A stretch of DNA of 14,076 bases, taken from positions 1 through 14,076 of the forward strand of contig SXKQ01000132.1 of the NCBI GenBank assembly GCA_005778045.1, given 5' to 3'. The stretch comes from Planctomycetia bacterium. GTDB lineage: Bacteria; Planctomycetota; UBA1135; GCA-002686595. The position numbers were made by a program, and so were the translations under genes. Below, in pieces: positions 6,761-14,076 of the stretch. Numbering within the stretch: position 1 is the stretch's first letter; every line of letters begins with the position of its first letter. The notes under the pieces were generated by a model. The model did no database searches. It was not told the DNA's origin and saw only the letters and a program-made list of their open reading frames with translations.

Positions 6761-9255
6761 GCGAGCGTGAACTCGAGCGCGCCCGTGAGCTGCGTCGATT
6801 TTGCGGCCGGAGGATCGCGGTACCAGCCTTGCGCCTGCACGCGCGCGCCCACGGCGAACGGCGCGCCCAGCGCACCCGGAGTCGAGGCGCGGAAGGCGAG
6901 CCAGTCCTCGGCGAGCACTCCGTCGCATGCGCCCGCGTTGCCGCCGCTGTACTGGGCGCCCATGCGCTGCGTCGGGGCCTTCACGCACAGCAGGCCGCTG
7001 CCCCAGGGCGCGCTCGCACGGCCCGAGAGCCCGTAGAACAGGAGGCCTTGCCGCGCGCCCTCGACGCCGCTCGCTCGCAGCGTGAAGCCGCCGCTGGCAG
7101 CGAGGCTGGGTGTGCCCGTCGCCGCCAGCGCGGGCGCGCAACCGGCACTCGATGTGCCCGGCGTACAGTAGGGCAGCGGCGGCTCCACGTAGTCCTCGAC
7201 GAACACCGCGAAGGACCACGGCGGCAACTCCAGGTAGAGCGAGTTCGCGATGCCGTTGGGGCTCGTCTCGACGCGCGGATGCGCGGAGAGGGCGCTGCCA
7301 GCCGCAAGCCCGAAGCGCGTGCCCATGGGAGCGCTCGTCACGTCGAGCTCGTGATTCGCGCGCAGCGTGTGGCCTTCGAAGTTGATGGCGACCACCACGT
7401 CGCGTCCCCCGATTCCGCCGCGCAGCTGGTAGAGCAGCGCATCGTACGGTCCGCCCTGCAGCCATGCGCTCGCGCGCGGCGTGCCGAAGCGGTTGAGATA
7501 CTCGACCTGCGTCGCTCCCGCGATGAAGGTGCGCTGCACCCACATCAGGCGGTCGATGGACTCCCGCAGCTCCGGGATCGGATGCGCCGCCCCGTAGATG
7601 TCGAGCCCGTCGTAGTCGGGCAGGAACACGCAGGGCAATCCGATGCGGTTGTTGGTGAGCAGGTACGCGTAAGCGAGCTCCGAGCGTGCGAGCAGGTGCT
7701 CGCTAGGCGTGCGGAAGTCGTGGTTGTTGGCGAAGGTCACCACCTGAAAACCGCTCGCCCCCGCGCGGTCGACGAGCCCGGACGAGAAGACGTTGCGCGC
7801 GTCGTGCAGCGTGTCGTCGCAGGCGCGCTTGAGAGCATCGCGCAGCTCGAAATCGAAGGCGCGCACGGGAATTGCCGCGCGCGCGGCTGGAGTCATGCTC
7901 GACGTCACCGCGTCGATCCAGCCCTTCACCACGAGCGAGTCGCTCGTGAAATGCTCGCCCACCACGAGCGCGGGCGTGCGACCCGAGGCGTGCAGCTCCT
8001 CCAGCAGCAACCCGGCGAACCAGGCGGGGAAGTGCTTGACCGCATCCATGCGCAACCCGCGCACGCCGAGCGAGTCCCACAGCCACGCGTTCCAGTCGCG
8101 GTACGTCGCACCCGTGCCCGGGAAGCCCTGCTCGACGTCGAGAAAGAAGAGTGGATAGTCCTCATCGCCCGCGAGGCACGTGGGCTGCGTCCCGTTGGGC
8201 TTGAAGTTGGGCCAGTGCATGGCGCCGAGTCCGCTCGGCATGGTGCGGAAGTCCGTGCGGGTCTGCACCGCGAGCTCGGCGACCACGTCCTGCGCGCGCG
8301 AGCTCGACCAGATGCCGTAGGGACGCACATCGATGCCGGCGCCGCTGCCCTGCGGTTCCTCGACGTAGAGTTCGAGAAAGTCGCCCGAAGCGAAGAAGTC
8401 CGACGACTGCAGCTGTACGCGAAACTCGTCGGTGTCGCAGCTCGTCGCCACTTCCTGCGTCGCGAGCACGTCGCGGCCGAGCTGTGCCGCGTTGAATGCC
8501 TGCCCGCAGTCGCCACCGCCGTTGGGCTCCATCTCGGACGTCGCACCGGAGAGCGACGCGCTCGCGCTGGTGCGGAAGTGAAGCCGGTAGCCGCGACCGT
8601 GGAAGCTCGTGCGACCTGAGACGGACGAGAATTTGAAGTAGTAGTCGCCTGCGCCGTTGGCGCTCGCGCCCCCGAGCGGCAAGCGGTAGCGCACCTTGCC
8701 GTTGAGCGGATACGGGCTCCAGCTCGCGCACGCGCCAGAGGGTGGACTCATCAGCCAAGAGCGCACGGCCGGGTTGTCCTCCCACTCGCCGCCGTCGCGA
8801 TGGTTGTAGACGACGTCCGCGACCGGCGCGATTCCCGCGCTGGCGAGCGAGCCGAGCCATGCAGCGACTTCCATGCCCGTGCCGACTCCGGTGCGTCCGC
8901 TGACTTGACCGTAGTCGTAGAGGTCTCGCGGATCGTAGCCGTTGCTGCAGTCGCCGAAGCTCGCCTTCGCGAGCGGCGGCAGCCAGATGCGCGTGAAGCC
9001 CGCCGAGCGCAACGCAGGACTGCGTGGGGCCATCTGCGCCGCGAGCGAAGGTCCGCCATAGCCATTGCACGCGAGCTTGGGATAGTCCCAGTACCACGCC
9101 TGCAACATCACGTCCTGCGCGCGCGAGCTCGCGGCGAACAGGATCACGGTCGCGACGGCCCGGGTGAGAGCGCCGAGCGCTCCCCCGCGCTCTGCGTCGG
9201 AGGATGCGCGCAAAGATGCGCGACGCGGTCGGAAACTCTGCAAGCGCAAGTTCAT
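6754..9255 (-). CDS. Secreted GH13 alpha-amylase with C-terminal module
   Basis: This 833-residue protein is an alpha-amylase (glycoside hydrolase family 13) that cleaves alpha-1,4 glucan bonds. The four conserved regions are present: DVVYNH (147-152), GLRMDAVKH (400-408, nucleophile Asp404), VGEHF (432-436, acid/base Glu434) and FANNHD (508-513, Asp513). All three catalytic acids are therefore intact. A signal sequence lies near residues 30-47 (TRAVATVILFAASSRAQ) after an unusually long basic leader, so translation may start later than the ATG at 9255. About 257 residues separate regions I and II, leaving room for a beta-rich insertion near 195-305 containing 'EPNGGGDCGQ'. After the catalytic and beta domains, a Cys-flanked module (about 696-833, starting YCTPGTSSAGC and ending near WYRDP) resembles C-terminal modules I recall from secreted planctomycete proteins. 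It converges on the WbsX pair. Confidence 0.95.
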   Translation of the reverse strand: MNLRLQSFRPRRASLRASSDAERGGALGALTRAVATVILFAASSRAQDVMLQAWYWDYPKLACNGYGGPSLAAQMAPRSPALRSAGFTRIWLPPLAKASFGDCSNGYDPRDLYDYGQVSGRTGVGTGMEVAAWLGSLASAGIAPVADVVYNHRDGGEWEDNPAVRSWLMSPPSGACASWSPYPLNGKVRYRLPLGGASANGAGDYYFKFSSVSGRTSFHGRGYRLHFRTSASASLSGATSEMEPNGGGDCGQAFNAAQLGRDVLATQEVATSCDTDEFRVQLQSSDFFASGDFLELYVEEPQGSGAGIDVRPYGIWSSSRAQDVVAELAVQTRTDFRTMPSGLGAMHWPNFKPNGTQPTCLAGDEDYPLFFLDVEQGFPGTGATYRDWNAWLWDSLGVRGLRMDAVKHFPAWFAGLLLEELHASGRTPALVVGEHFTSDSLVVKGWIDAVTSSMTPAARAAIPVRAFDFELRDALKRACDDTLHDARNVFSSGLVDRAGASGFQVVTFANNHDFRTPSEHLLARSELAYAYLLTNNRIGLPCVFLPDYDGLDIYGAAHPIPELRESIDRLMWVQRTFIAGATQVEYLNRFGTPRASAWLQGGPYDALLYQLRGGIGGRDVVVAINFEGHTLRANHELDVTSAPMGTRFGLAAGSALSAHPRVETSPNGIANSLYLELPPWSFAVFVEDYVEPPLPYCTPGTSSAGCAPALAATGTPSLAASGGFTLRASGVEGARQGLLFYGLSGRASAPWGSGLLCVKAPTQRMGAQYSGGNAGACDGVLAEDWLAFRASTPGALGAPFAVGARVQAQGWYRDPPAAKSTQLTGALEFTLAP

Positions 9256-9273
9256 GCCGGCACGGCCAAGCTG

Positions 9274-9284
9274 ATTCTTAGAAT
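9274..9284. promoter_or_regulatory. AT-rich palindrome upstream of the amylase
   Basis: ATTCTTAGAAT is a perfect palindrome around one central base and the only AT-rich island in this spacer. It lies about 19-29 bases before the amylase start. On the minus strand TATTCT could serve as a -10 element, or the palindrome could be an operator. No convincing -35 is seen. Confidence 0.3.
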
Positions 9285-9372
9285 AACCGCAGAGGCCGGG
9301 ATGGGGCGCTGAACCCGGGTCTTCCGTGGCCCTCGTGCCGGAATGAGCGGTGCGGGCATGCTCGTCCGGGGC

Positions 9373-10362
9373 CTATCCACGGTCCGTGACCAACGTGCGA
9401 AGCTCCGCCGGCACGGCGCCGAAGCTCACCACGCGGACGTCGAGGGAGTGCCGGCGATGGAGGTCGAGCGCGCGCCGCAGCGCCCGCAGGATCCAGGCGC
9501 GAGAGTTGCCGAACGCTCCGCCTCCGAGGAGTGTCAGGTACGCGCAGGCCCTTCCGCCGCGGCTGGGATGCTCGAGGGCGGCGAGCAACGTGGCTTCGTA
9601 GGCGGCCTCGAGCACGAGCGTCGCGAAGCGCTCCCAAGAGCGCGCATCGACATGCCGGTTGTAGCTCACCGGCAGCGCGGAGCAGAACGCCTGCGAGACG
9701 AGCTGTCCGCGCGCGGGCCCGTCGGCCGTCACCTCGACGTTCCAGTGCACTCCGATGCGGAGCTTGCAGCGCAGCGCGTCGAGCTCCGACTCGCTCGCGG
9801 ATGCCAGCGACGCATCGATCGCCGCGAGCGTGGCTTCGTCCAGCAGTGCATAGCCGTTGCGCATGCGAATCCGGTCGCCGCACGGCAAGGCATGCGCGAG
9901 CTCCGCCAGCATGTCGAGCTGCCGATCCTCTGTCTGGCCGCAAGCGCTGTCCACGGGCGCGAAGTAGTTGCGAAACACCGTCGCGGGCGCGGCCGCCAGC
10001 GCACACGCTGGCCCTTGCGTTCGATCACCGTGGTAGCGCGTCACGCCGTCCTCGGGACGGACGTCGAAGTGCACCATCTCGAGCAGGTTGAACTGCGAGG
10101 CCACCTGCACCAGCGCGCCACCAGCTTCCGGCTGGGCGTGCAGTCGGTGTGCATCCGCGCTGACGTTCTCGACCCGCAGCACTCCCCCTTCCGGCCGCAC
10201 GCGCGCCCGCAGCTCGCCCAAGCTCGGCGTCTCGAGCGCGCCGACGCCCCACGACATCCCATTCGCGAGCGAGCGCAGCCGCCCGCCCTCGATCACGAAG
10301 CGTCCTCGCGTCGTCGCCCAGTCGCTTTCCTCAAATCCAAACAAGTCACCGAACCAGCTCAT
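9373..10362 (-). CDS. Conserved uncharacterised protein with macro/PARG-like C-terminal motif
   Basis: This 329-residue cytosolic protein has the look of a well-conserved but unnamed family: 'MSWFGDLFGFEES' at the start, 'ANGMSWGVGALETPSL' (33-48), 'SQFNLLEMV' (89-97), 'PEDGVTRYHGDRTQGPACA' (103-121), 'TVFRNYF' (128-134), 'SQAFCSALPVSYN' (223-235) and 'LTLLGGGAFGNSRAWI' (276-291). From memory, similar proteins occur in bacteria and some eukaryotes without an assigned function. The Gly-Gly-Gly-Ala-Phe-Gly-Asn segment recalls the ADP-ribose-binding loop of macro/PARG-type domains. That is a motif resemblance only, not proof of activity. The ATG at 10362 is chosen because the preceding in-frame sequence is unconserved-looking Arg/Gly-rich. 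The ribosome-binding site is weak. It ends with TAG, 117 bp before the amylase start on the same strand, and is divergent from thrB. Confidence 0.85.
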   Translation of the reverse strand: MSWFGDLFGFEESDWATTRGRFVIEGGRLRSLANGMSWGVGALETPSLGELRARVRPEGGVLRVENVSADAHRLHAQPEAGGALVQVASQFNLLEMVHFDVRPEDGVTRYHGDRTQGPACALAAAPATVFRNYFAPVDSACGQTEDRQLDMLAELAHALPCGDRIRMRNGYALLDEATLAAIDASLASASESELDALRCKLRIGVHWNVEVTADGPARGQLVSQAFCSALPVSYNRHVDARSWERFATLVLEAAYEATLLAALEHPSRGGRACAYLTLLGGGAFGNSRAWILRALRRALDLHRRHSLDVRVVSFGAVPAELRTLVTDRG

Positions 10363-10805
10363 CGTTCCAAGGCTCCATAGTTGATGATCCGCGCTTGCAA
10401 GCCGCGCGTTCGGCGTTCGACGCTTCGTGGCACGTCGGTGCTGGTCGTGAAGACGAGCGCCGCGTCCCCCTCTGCGCCCCGCCGAGTTCCCCCCGCGCGG
10501 GCGCCAGCCTGAGGAGCGTATCGTGACCTCTGGGTGAACCGACGCGGCGACGGACCCTGAAAAATCCGGCTCGGCACCCGCTAGAGTGCTCGGGGGGACA
10601 TGCACACTTCAGCATCCACCAGCGAAGGCAGCGCAGTTGTTGCGGCGAGTGGTACGCCCCGTGAGGGCGCTCTGCGCGCGACAGTCTGCGCACGCCGTCC
10701 GACCCGCCGTCCGACCCGCCGTCCGACGCCGGCCTTGTTCGCAGGACGCCTCTCCGACTCGGCACTGCGACGCGAGTGGTGCTGCGCAGGCGTGGCGGTG
10801 AAACC
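10363..10805. other. 443-bp divergent spacer with no confident gene
   Basis: This stretch separates the uncharacterised 329-residue gene from thrB. It holds a 12-bp tandem repeat (10693-10727) and one 69-codon plus-strand frame (10600-10809) described separately. Other frames are Arg/Ala/Pro-rich and look non-coding. Promoters for both flanking genes should be here, but I cannot place them with confidence. Confidence 0.6.
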
Positions 10806-10809
10806 GTGA
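10600..10809 (+). CDS. Doubtful 69-residue upstream frame overlapping the thrB start
   Basis: An ATG preceded by a G-run (GGGGGGAC) opens 69 codons whose TGA overlaps the thrB GTG (GTGA). The product starts '[18 protein letters not shown]', then becomes Arg/Pro/Thr-rich where the tandem repeat encodes three Arg-Arg-Pro-Thr units. No family, signal peptide or membrane segment is recognised. The position and overlap would suit a short coupled leader frame. The composition, however, is what random GC-rich DNA yields. It has no run of threonine or isoleucine codons of the kind used in classical thr attenuation. Confidence 0.25.
   Translation: MHTSASTSEGSAVVAASGTPREGALRATVCARRPTRRPTRRPTPALFAGRLSDSALRREWCCAGVAVKP
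10693..10727. repeat. 12-bp tandem repeat, about 2.9 copies
   Basis: The unit CGCCGTCCGACC occurs at 10693-10704 and 10705-10716, with 11 of 12 bases again at 10717-10727. It lies about 80 bp upstream of thrB. A multiple of three keeps the 69-codon frame open. Confidence 0.9.
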
Positions 10810-11732
10810 GGGCTACGGCCTTCTCGCCGGCGTCCGTCGGCAATGTCGGGGTCGGATTCGACATCCTTGGCCATGTCGTCGAGGGCGCGGGGGATCGCGC
10901 CACCGTGCGACTCACGGGCGACGGCAGCGTGCGCGTGCTCGCGGTTCGAGGCGTAGTCGCCGACCTCCCGCTGGAGGCGGAACGCAACACGGGCGGTCGC
11001 GCGCTGCTCTCGATGTTGAAGTATGCCCCGGCCGGGACGGGCTTCGAGCTCGAGCTCGACAAGGGCATCGCGCTCGGCTCGGGCATGGGCGGTTCCGCGG
11101 CGTCCGCCGTCGCCTCGGTCGTTGCCGCGAACGCGCTGCTGGCACGGCCGCTCGGCCTGGCGCAGCTCTACGACGCGGCCATGGACGGCGAGGCGGCCGC
11201 GAGCGGCAGTCGACATGGAGACAACGTCGCTCCCATGTTGCTCGGCGGGCTCGTGATCGCGCCGTCGAGCGGTGTCCCGGTTCGAGTCCCGGTGCCCGAG
11301 TGGTTGCATGTCGCGCTGGTGCATCCGCACTTCGTGCTCGAGACACGGCGCGCGCGAGCTGCCCTCGCAGGAGCCTACGAGCTGCACGGCTTCGTCGAGC
11401 AGAGCGAGGGCCTCGCGCTCGTCCTCGCAGGCTGCTACGCGAAGAGCGCGGACCTGATCCGTCGCGGGTTGCGCGACGTGCTCGTCGAGCCGCGCCGCGC
11501 ACCGCTCATCCCCGGGTTCCGAGCCGTGCAGGCGGCCGCGCTCGACCTGGGCGCTCTCGGCGCGAGCATCTCCGGCGCGGGCCCGAGCGTGTTCGCCTGG
11601 TGTGACTCGCGAACAGCGGCCGAGCGAGCCGCTGTCGCGATGGTGGGGGAGTTCGCGGCGGCCGGTCTCGCTTCCGACAGCCTCGTTTCACGTGTGGACG
11701 CACCAGCGGCGCGCGTGGTGTCGTTGGCTTGA
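10806..11732 (+). CDS. thrB: Homoserine kinase
   Basis: ThrB phosphorylates L-homoserine with ATP to O-phosphohomoserine, the substrate of the next gene's product. The 308-residue length fits the family (E. coli ThrB is 310). It is a GHMP kinase: N-terminal '[20 protein letters not shown]' (3-22), the ATP-binding loop '[14 protein letters not shown]' (87-100) and a late '[14 protein letters not shown]' motif near the C-terminus, where the family binds substrate. The GTG at 10806 is chosen because homology begins almost at once; in-frame GTGs at 10776 and 10779 would add a basic extension not expected for the family. The Shine-Dalgarno is weak. thrC follows after 34 bp, forming a two-gene threonine operon. 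No homoserine dehydrogenase or aspartokinase gene is in the window. Confidence 0.95.
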   Translation: MRATAFSPASVGNVGVGFDILGHVVEGAGDRATVRLTGDGSVRVLAVRGVVADLPLEAERNTGGRALLSMLKYAPAGTGFELELDKGIALGSGMGGSAASAVASVVAANALLARPLGLAQLYDAAMDGEAAASGSRHGDNVAPMLLGGLVIAPSSGVPVRVPVPEWLHVALVHPHFVLETRRARAALAGAYELHGFVEQSEGLALVLAGCYAKSADLIRRGLRDVLVEPRRAPLIPGFRAVQAAALDLGALGASISGAGPSVFAWCDSRTAAERAAVAMVGEFAAAGLASDSLVSRVDAPAARVVSLA

Positions 11733-11755
11733 GGATCGACTTGATCGCCGGAGCC

Positions 11756-11759
11756 GGAG
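11756..11759 (+). promoter_or_regulatory. Shine-Dalgarno sequence for thrC
   Basis: GGAG lies seven bases before the ATG at 11767 in the thrB-thrC gap and supports this start over the frame's extension into thrB. Confidence 0.5.
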
Positions 11760-11766
11760 CAGCTGC

Positions 11767-13044
11767 ATGCAGTGCGTGAGCACGCGCGGCACGGGTGTCG
11801 TCTCGCTCACCGAAGCCATGGCGGCGGGGCTTGCGTCCGATGGGGGACTGTTCCTTCCTGTGAGGTTGCCGGTGCTTCCGCCCGCACCGAAGAATGTGGA
11901 CTCGCTCGCCTCCGTCGCGAGCTGGCTCCTGCGCCCGTTCTTCGGCGACGAGCCGCTCGAGGCTCACGTCGACGCGATCTGCGCGAGCGCGTTCACGTTT
12001 GCGGCGCCGATGCGCCGACTCGAGCCCGAGACAGGGCTGCTCGAGCTCTTTCACGGTCCCACAGCGGCCTTCAAGGACTTCGGCGCACGGTTCCTCGGGG
12101 AGTGCGTCGCACGCCTCCCCGCCGAGGGCCGCGTACGCACGGTGCTCGTCGCGACGTCGGGTGACACCGGCGCCGCGGTCGCGGCGGCCTTTCATTGCCG
12201 CTCGGGCTTCCGCGTGCTCGTGCTCTACCCCGATGGTCGCGTGTCCGCGCGCCAGGCGCACCAGCTCGGTGCCTTCGGCGACAACGTGCACGCGTTCCGC
12301 GTCGCCGGAACGTTCGACGATTGCCAGCGCATTGTGAAGGACGCATTCCTGGATCGGGAGCTCCAGCGTCGCGCGCCGCTGCTCTCCGCGAACAGCATCA
12401 GCCTCGGCCGGCTGCTGCCGCAGATGGCCTACTACGCGCAGGCAGCGCTGCTGGCTCGTGCCAGCGGTCTCACTCCGGTTTCCTTCGTCGTGCCCACGGG
12501 CAATCTCGGCAACGCTTTCGCCTGCCTGCTCGCGCGCGAGCTCGGCCTGCCGATCGGGCGGGTCGTGCTCGCGACCAACGCCAATCGCGTGCTGGTCGAC
12601 TTCCTCTCCACGGGCCGCTACGAGCCGCGCGCGAGCGTCGCGACGCTCGCCAACGCCATGGACGTGGGCGCCCCGTCGAACGTCGAGCGCCTGCGCGCGC
12701 TGTTTCCGGACGCGTCGCGCGTGGTGGAGGCCTATGCGGTCGACGATGCGACGATTCGGGCAACGATCGCGAGCATCTGGCGGCGCCACGGCGAAGCCAT
12801 CTGCCCGCACACGGCCTGTGGAGTCGCGGTGCTCGAGCGTCTGCGCCACGCCGGTGCGCAAGGGCCGTGGCTCGTCGCCGCCACCGCTCACCCCGCGAAG
12901 TTCGACACGATCGTCGAGCCTGCGATTGGCGCGCCGTGCCCGCCCCCCGAGGCTCTCGCCGCGCTGCTCGCCAAGCCTGCGCACGCCACGCCGATGCAGC
13001 CCTCCTCCGAGGCCTTGTTGAACGCGCTGCTCGAGCTCGCCTGA
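11767..13044 (+). CDS. thrC: Threonine synthase
   Basis: ThrC converts O-phosphohomoserine and water to threonine and phosphate, using PLP. The 425-residue protein has the length of the long (E. coli-like) class. Motifs: 'LTEAMAAGLASDGGLFLP' at the N-terminus (14-31), the PLP lysine Lys103 in 'FHGPTAAFKDFGARFL' (95-110), 'ATSGDTGAA' (129-137, phosphate/cofactor loop), 'NSISLGRLLPQMAYY' (209-223), 'VPTGNLGNAFA' (242-252), 'ATNAN' (269-273), 'MDVGAPSN' (298-305) and 'ATAHPAKF' (372-379). All expected elements are intact. Translation starts 34 bp after thrB with a GGAG seven bases upstream, so the genes are co-transcribed. It converges with the acidic hypothetical gene, with only 13 bp between their stops. 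Confidence 0.97.
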   Translation: MQCVSTRGTGVVSLTEAMAAGLASDGGLFLPVRLPVLPPAPKNVDSLASVASWLLRPFFGDEPLEAHVDAICASAFTFAAPMRRLEPETGLLELFHGPTAAFKDFGARFLGECVARLPAEGRVRTVLVATSGDTGAAVAAAFHCRSGFRVLVLYPDGRVSARQAHQLGAFGDNVHAFRVAGTFDDCQRIVKDAFLDRELQRRAPLLSANSISLGRLLPQMAYYAQAALLARASGLTPVSFVVPTGNLGNAFACLLARELGLPIGRVVLATNANRVLVDFLSTGRYEPRASVATLANAMDVGAPSNVERLRALFPDASRVVEAYAVDDATIRATIASIWRRHGEAICPHTACGVAVLERLRHAGAQGPWLVAATAHPAKFDTIVEPAIGAPCPPPEALAALLAKPAHATPMQPSSEALLNALLELA

Positions 13045-13057
13045 CGCGCGGGAGCGT

Positions 13058-13558
13058 TCAGAGGTCCGTGTAGCCGTCCTCTCGCAGCGAGTCCACGGCC
13101 TCCTGTCGCTGGAAGTAGGCGCCCAAGATCTCCCATTCCACGATGCCCCAGCCCCCTCCGCTCGCGGCGTAGAGCAGCCACACGGTCTTGCAGCGGCTGC
13201 GCTTGAACTCCGTCAGGTACACCGACTTGCCCTCATCGAGTTCTCCGTCCTCGCTCCTGCTCCGAATGACGAACTCGCGCAAGAAGGCGCGCTCCGCGTC
13301 CGTGAACGCTGCTCCCGCTCGAACCGCCTCCACGCGCTCTTCACTGGAGCTCTCGAGATCCTTGATCCAGTCGGCGAGCCAGTCCCGGTTGTTTTCGCAG
13401 TAGCTTTCGATCGATTGCAAGTCGGCACGTTCGAGCCAAATCCCGTGGTCGGACCATTCTCCCGAGTTCTCGGAGAGCCACTCCTCGATTTGCTCGTTGT
13501 GCTCGTCGCTCGACTTGCCATCCGCCAACGCTCGCACCGCCTTGTAGATCTCGCTCAT
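13058..13558 (-). CDS. Acidic hypothetical protein, DNA less GC-rich than neighbours
   Basis: This 166-residue protein is not recognised. It is acidic and rich in Glu, Asp, Ser and Trp, without signal peptide or membrane helices. The N-terminal half looks helical (EIYKAVRALADG; EWLSENSGEWSDHGIW; SIESYCENNRDWLADWIKDL). The second half ('EGKSVYLTEFKRSRCKTVWLLYAASGGGWGIVEW') looks like beta strands ending in a Gly/Trp turn. The ATG at 13558 is preferred over one at 13630 because GGAG lies nine bases upstream and the extra residues look unstructured. Base composition is visibly more mixed than in thrC, and codons such as GAA, AAT-free serine codons and TTT-type third positions are more varied. 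This suggests a different history, such as acquisition. It is convergent with thrC and divergent from the exported-protein gene. Confidence 0.8.
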   Translation of the reverse strand: MSEIYKAVRALADGKSSDEHNEQIEEWLSENSGEWSDHGIWLERADLQSIESYCENNRDWLADWIKDLESSSEERVEAVRAGAAFTDAERAFLREFVIRSRSEDGELDEGKSVYLTEFKRSRCKTVWLLYAASGGGWGIVEWEILGAYFQRQEAVDSLREDGYTDL

Positions 13559-13683
13559 CGCTCCTAGCTCCGTTGAATCGATACAGGGACTGCGCGGACA
13601 ACTTCTCGATTCTTCGTTCTCGTGCGGCATGCGATGCCACGTGATAGAACGGTAACTGCGCCGCGTGACCGCTGAATATTAGC

Positions 13684-13748
13684 TGCAAGTGGCTTGCATG
13701 AGCGCCGTCACGATGTGTCATGACGTACGCAAGGCGCCATTTTCGTAC
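13684..13748. promoter_or_regulatory. Cluster of dyad symmetries in divergent spacer
   Basis: The 233-bp spacer between the acidic hypothetical gene and the exported-protein gene is less GC-rich than its surroundings. It holds a perfect inverted repeat TGCAAG-TGG-CTTGCA (13684-13698), the palindrome GTCATGAC (13717-13724), GTACG...CGTAC (13725-13729 and 13744-13748) and GCGCC...GGCGC (13702-13706 and 13733-13737). Such a concentration suits operator sites or overlapping promoters for the divergent genes. No specific regulator is recognised. Confidence 0.4.
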
Positions 13749-13791
13749 TACACAGGGAGCGAGGAGCGTTGTGTCGCGCTAGCGTGGTCGC

Positions 13792-14076
13792 ATGAGGATC
13801 CTGCGAGTCCGCCGTTTCGGTCCGCTTCTGCTAGCCGCGTCCGCTCTTGCGCAGCAGCCTGCGCGCGAAGGGGAGATGAACGGCTACCTCGGCGTGCCGC
13901 AGGAGCGCGTCTCGCTCGAGTATGGCGGCGGATTTTCGATGCACGTCGCGGCATGGCCGTTGCTCGGAGCGTGGCCCGGCGAGCGCTTCCAGACCGGCCT
14001 GTTTGGCACGTGGATGTTCGCCCAGCTCGGAGCGGACAAGCCCGAGGAAGGCCATTACTCGGACGTGGAGGGCGGA
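13792..14076 (+). CDS. Exported protein, N-terminal part
   Basis: The ATG at 13792 opens 95 codons that run off the right edge without a stop. The N-terminus (MRILRVRRFGPLLLAASALA) is a signal peptide: basic start, short hydrophobic core and a likely cleavage near 'ALAQQ'. The mature start, 'EGEMNGYLGVPQERVSLEYGG' region, then 'AAWPLLGAWPGERFQTGLFGTWMF', is rich in aromatics and Gly, consistent with a secreted or periplasmic protein. I do not recognise the family. No good Shine-Dalgarno lies at ideal distance; GAGGAG occurs about 20 bases upstream. The spacer before it holds several dyad symmetries. The C-terminal part is outside the window, so no function can be given. Confidence 0.75.
   Translation, partial: MRILRVRRFGPLLLAASALAQQPAREGEMNGYLGVPQERVSLEYGGGFSMHVAAWPLLGAWPGERFQTGLFGTWMFAQLGADKPEEGHYSDVEGG

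Noticed and set aside
6586..8619. 677-codon plus-strand open frame opposite the amylase
   Set aside because: It lacks recognisable domains and overlaps an amylase with all four catalytic regions on the other strand.
10693..10727. CRISPR-like array
   Set aside because: The repeats are 12 bp and directly abutting, with no spacers and no cas genes nearby.
10600..10805. Classical threonine attenuator upstream of thrB
   Set aside because: No run of Thr or Ile codons and no terminator hairpin with a T-run was seen before thrB.
11506..12984. 492-codon minus-strand open frame opposite thrB-thrC
   Set aside because: It has shadow-like composition, while the opposite strand encodes complete threonine synthase with every motif.

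Overview
The window is GC-rich bacterial chromosome with tightly packed genes on both strands. It most likely comes from a member of the Planctomycetota. The best evidence is the C-terminal module of the secreted alpha-amylase, a Cys-flanked beta-rich segment ending in a 'W-Y-R-D-P' motif, which I recall from many secreted planctomycete proteins. The YfhO-like membrane protein, the WbsX-type protein and the DUF1579 protein fit that assignment. The phylum call is inference from remembered family distributions, not from a database search.

Layout from left to right. The N-terminal part of a DEAD-box RNA helicase runs off the left edge (minus strand). Just upstream of it lies a long YfhO-like membrane protein gene (about 556-3425, minus) broken by two in-frame stops and two frameshifts. 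Next is tRNA-Leu(UAG) with an encoded CCA (minus). A minus-strand cluster follows: a BrxA/BrxB-type bacilliredoxin, an unknown 142-residue protein 5 bp after it, and an exported DUF1579 protein. Divergent from that cluster is a plus-strand pair, a WbsX-family protein and a small three-helix membrane protein whose start overlaps its stop (GTGA). Converging on this pair is a large secreted GH13 alpha-amylase (minus). Upstream of the amylase on the same strand is a conserved but uncharacterised 329-residue protein. A 443-bp divergent spacer holds a 12-bp tandem repeat and a doubtful 69-codon frame. It separates that gene from a plus-strand threonine operon, thrB-thrC. The right end has a minus-strand acidic hypothetical gene in visibly less GC-rich DNA, a spacer rich in dyad symmetries, and the start of an exported protein truncated by the right edge.

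Functional links: thrB and thrC encode the last two steps of threonine synthesis and form an operon with a 34-bp gap; no homoserine dehydrogenase gene is in the window. The amylase and the WbsX-type protein both concern carbohydrate but converge and are probably transcribed separately. I found no CRISPR array, insertion sequence, phage gene, rRNA or obvious defence system. The items most worth a second look are the multiply broken yfhO-like gene, the uncharacterised 329-residue protein with a macro/PARG-like GGGAFGN motif, and the atypical right-hand spacer and gene.
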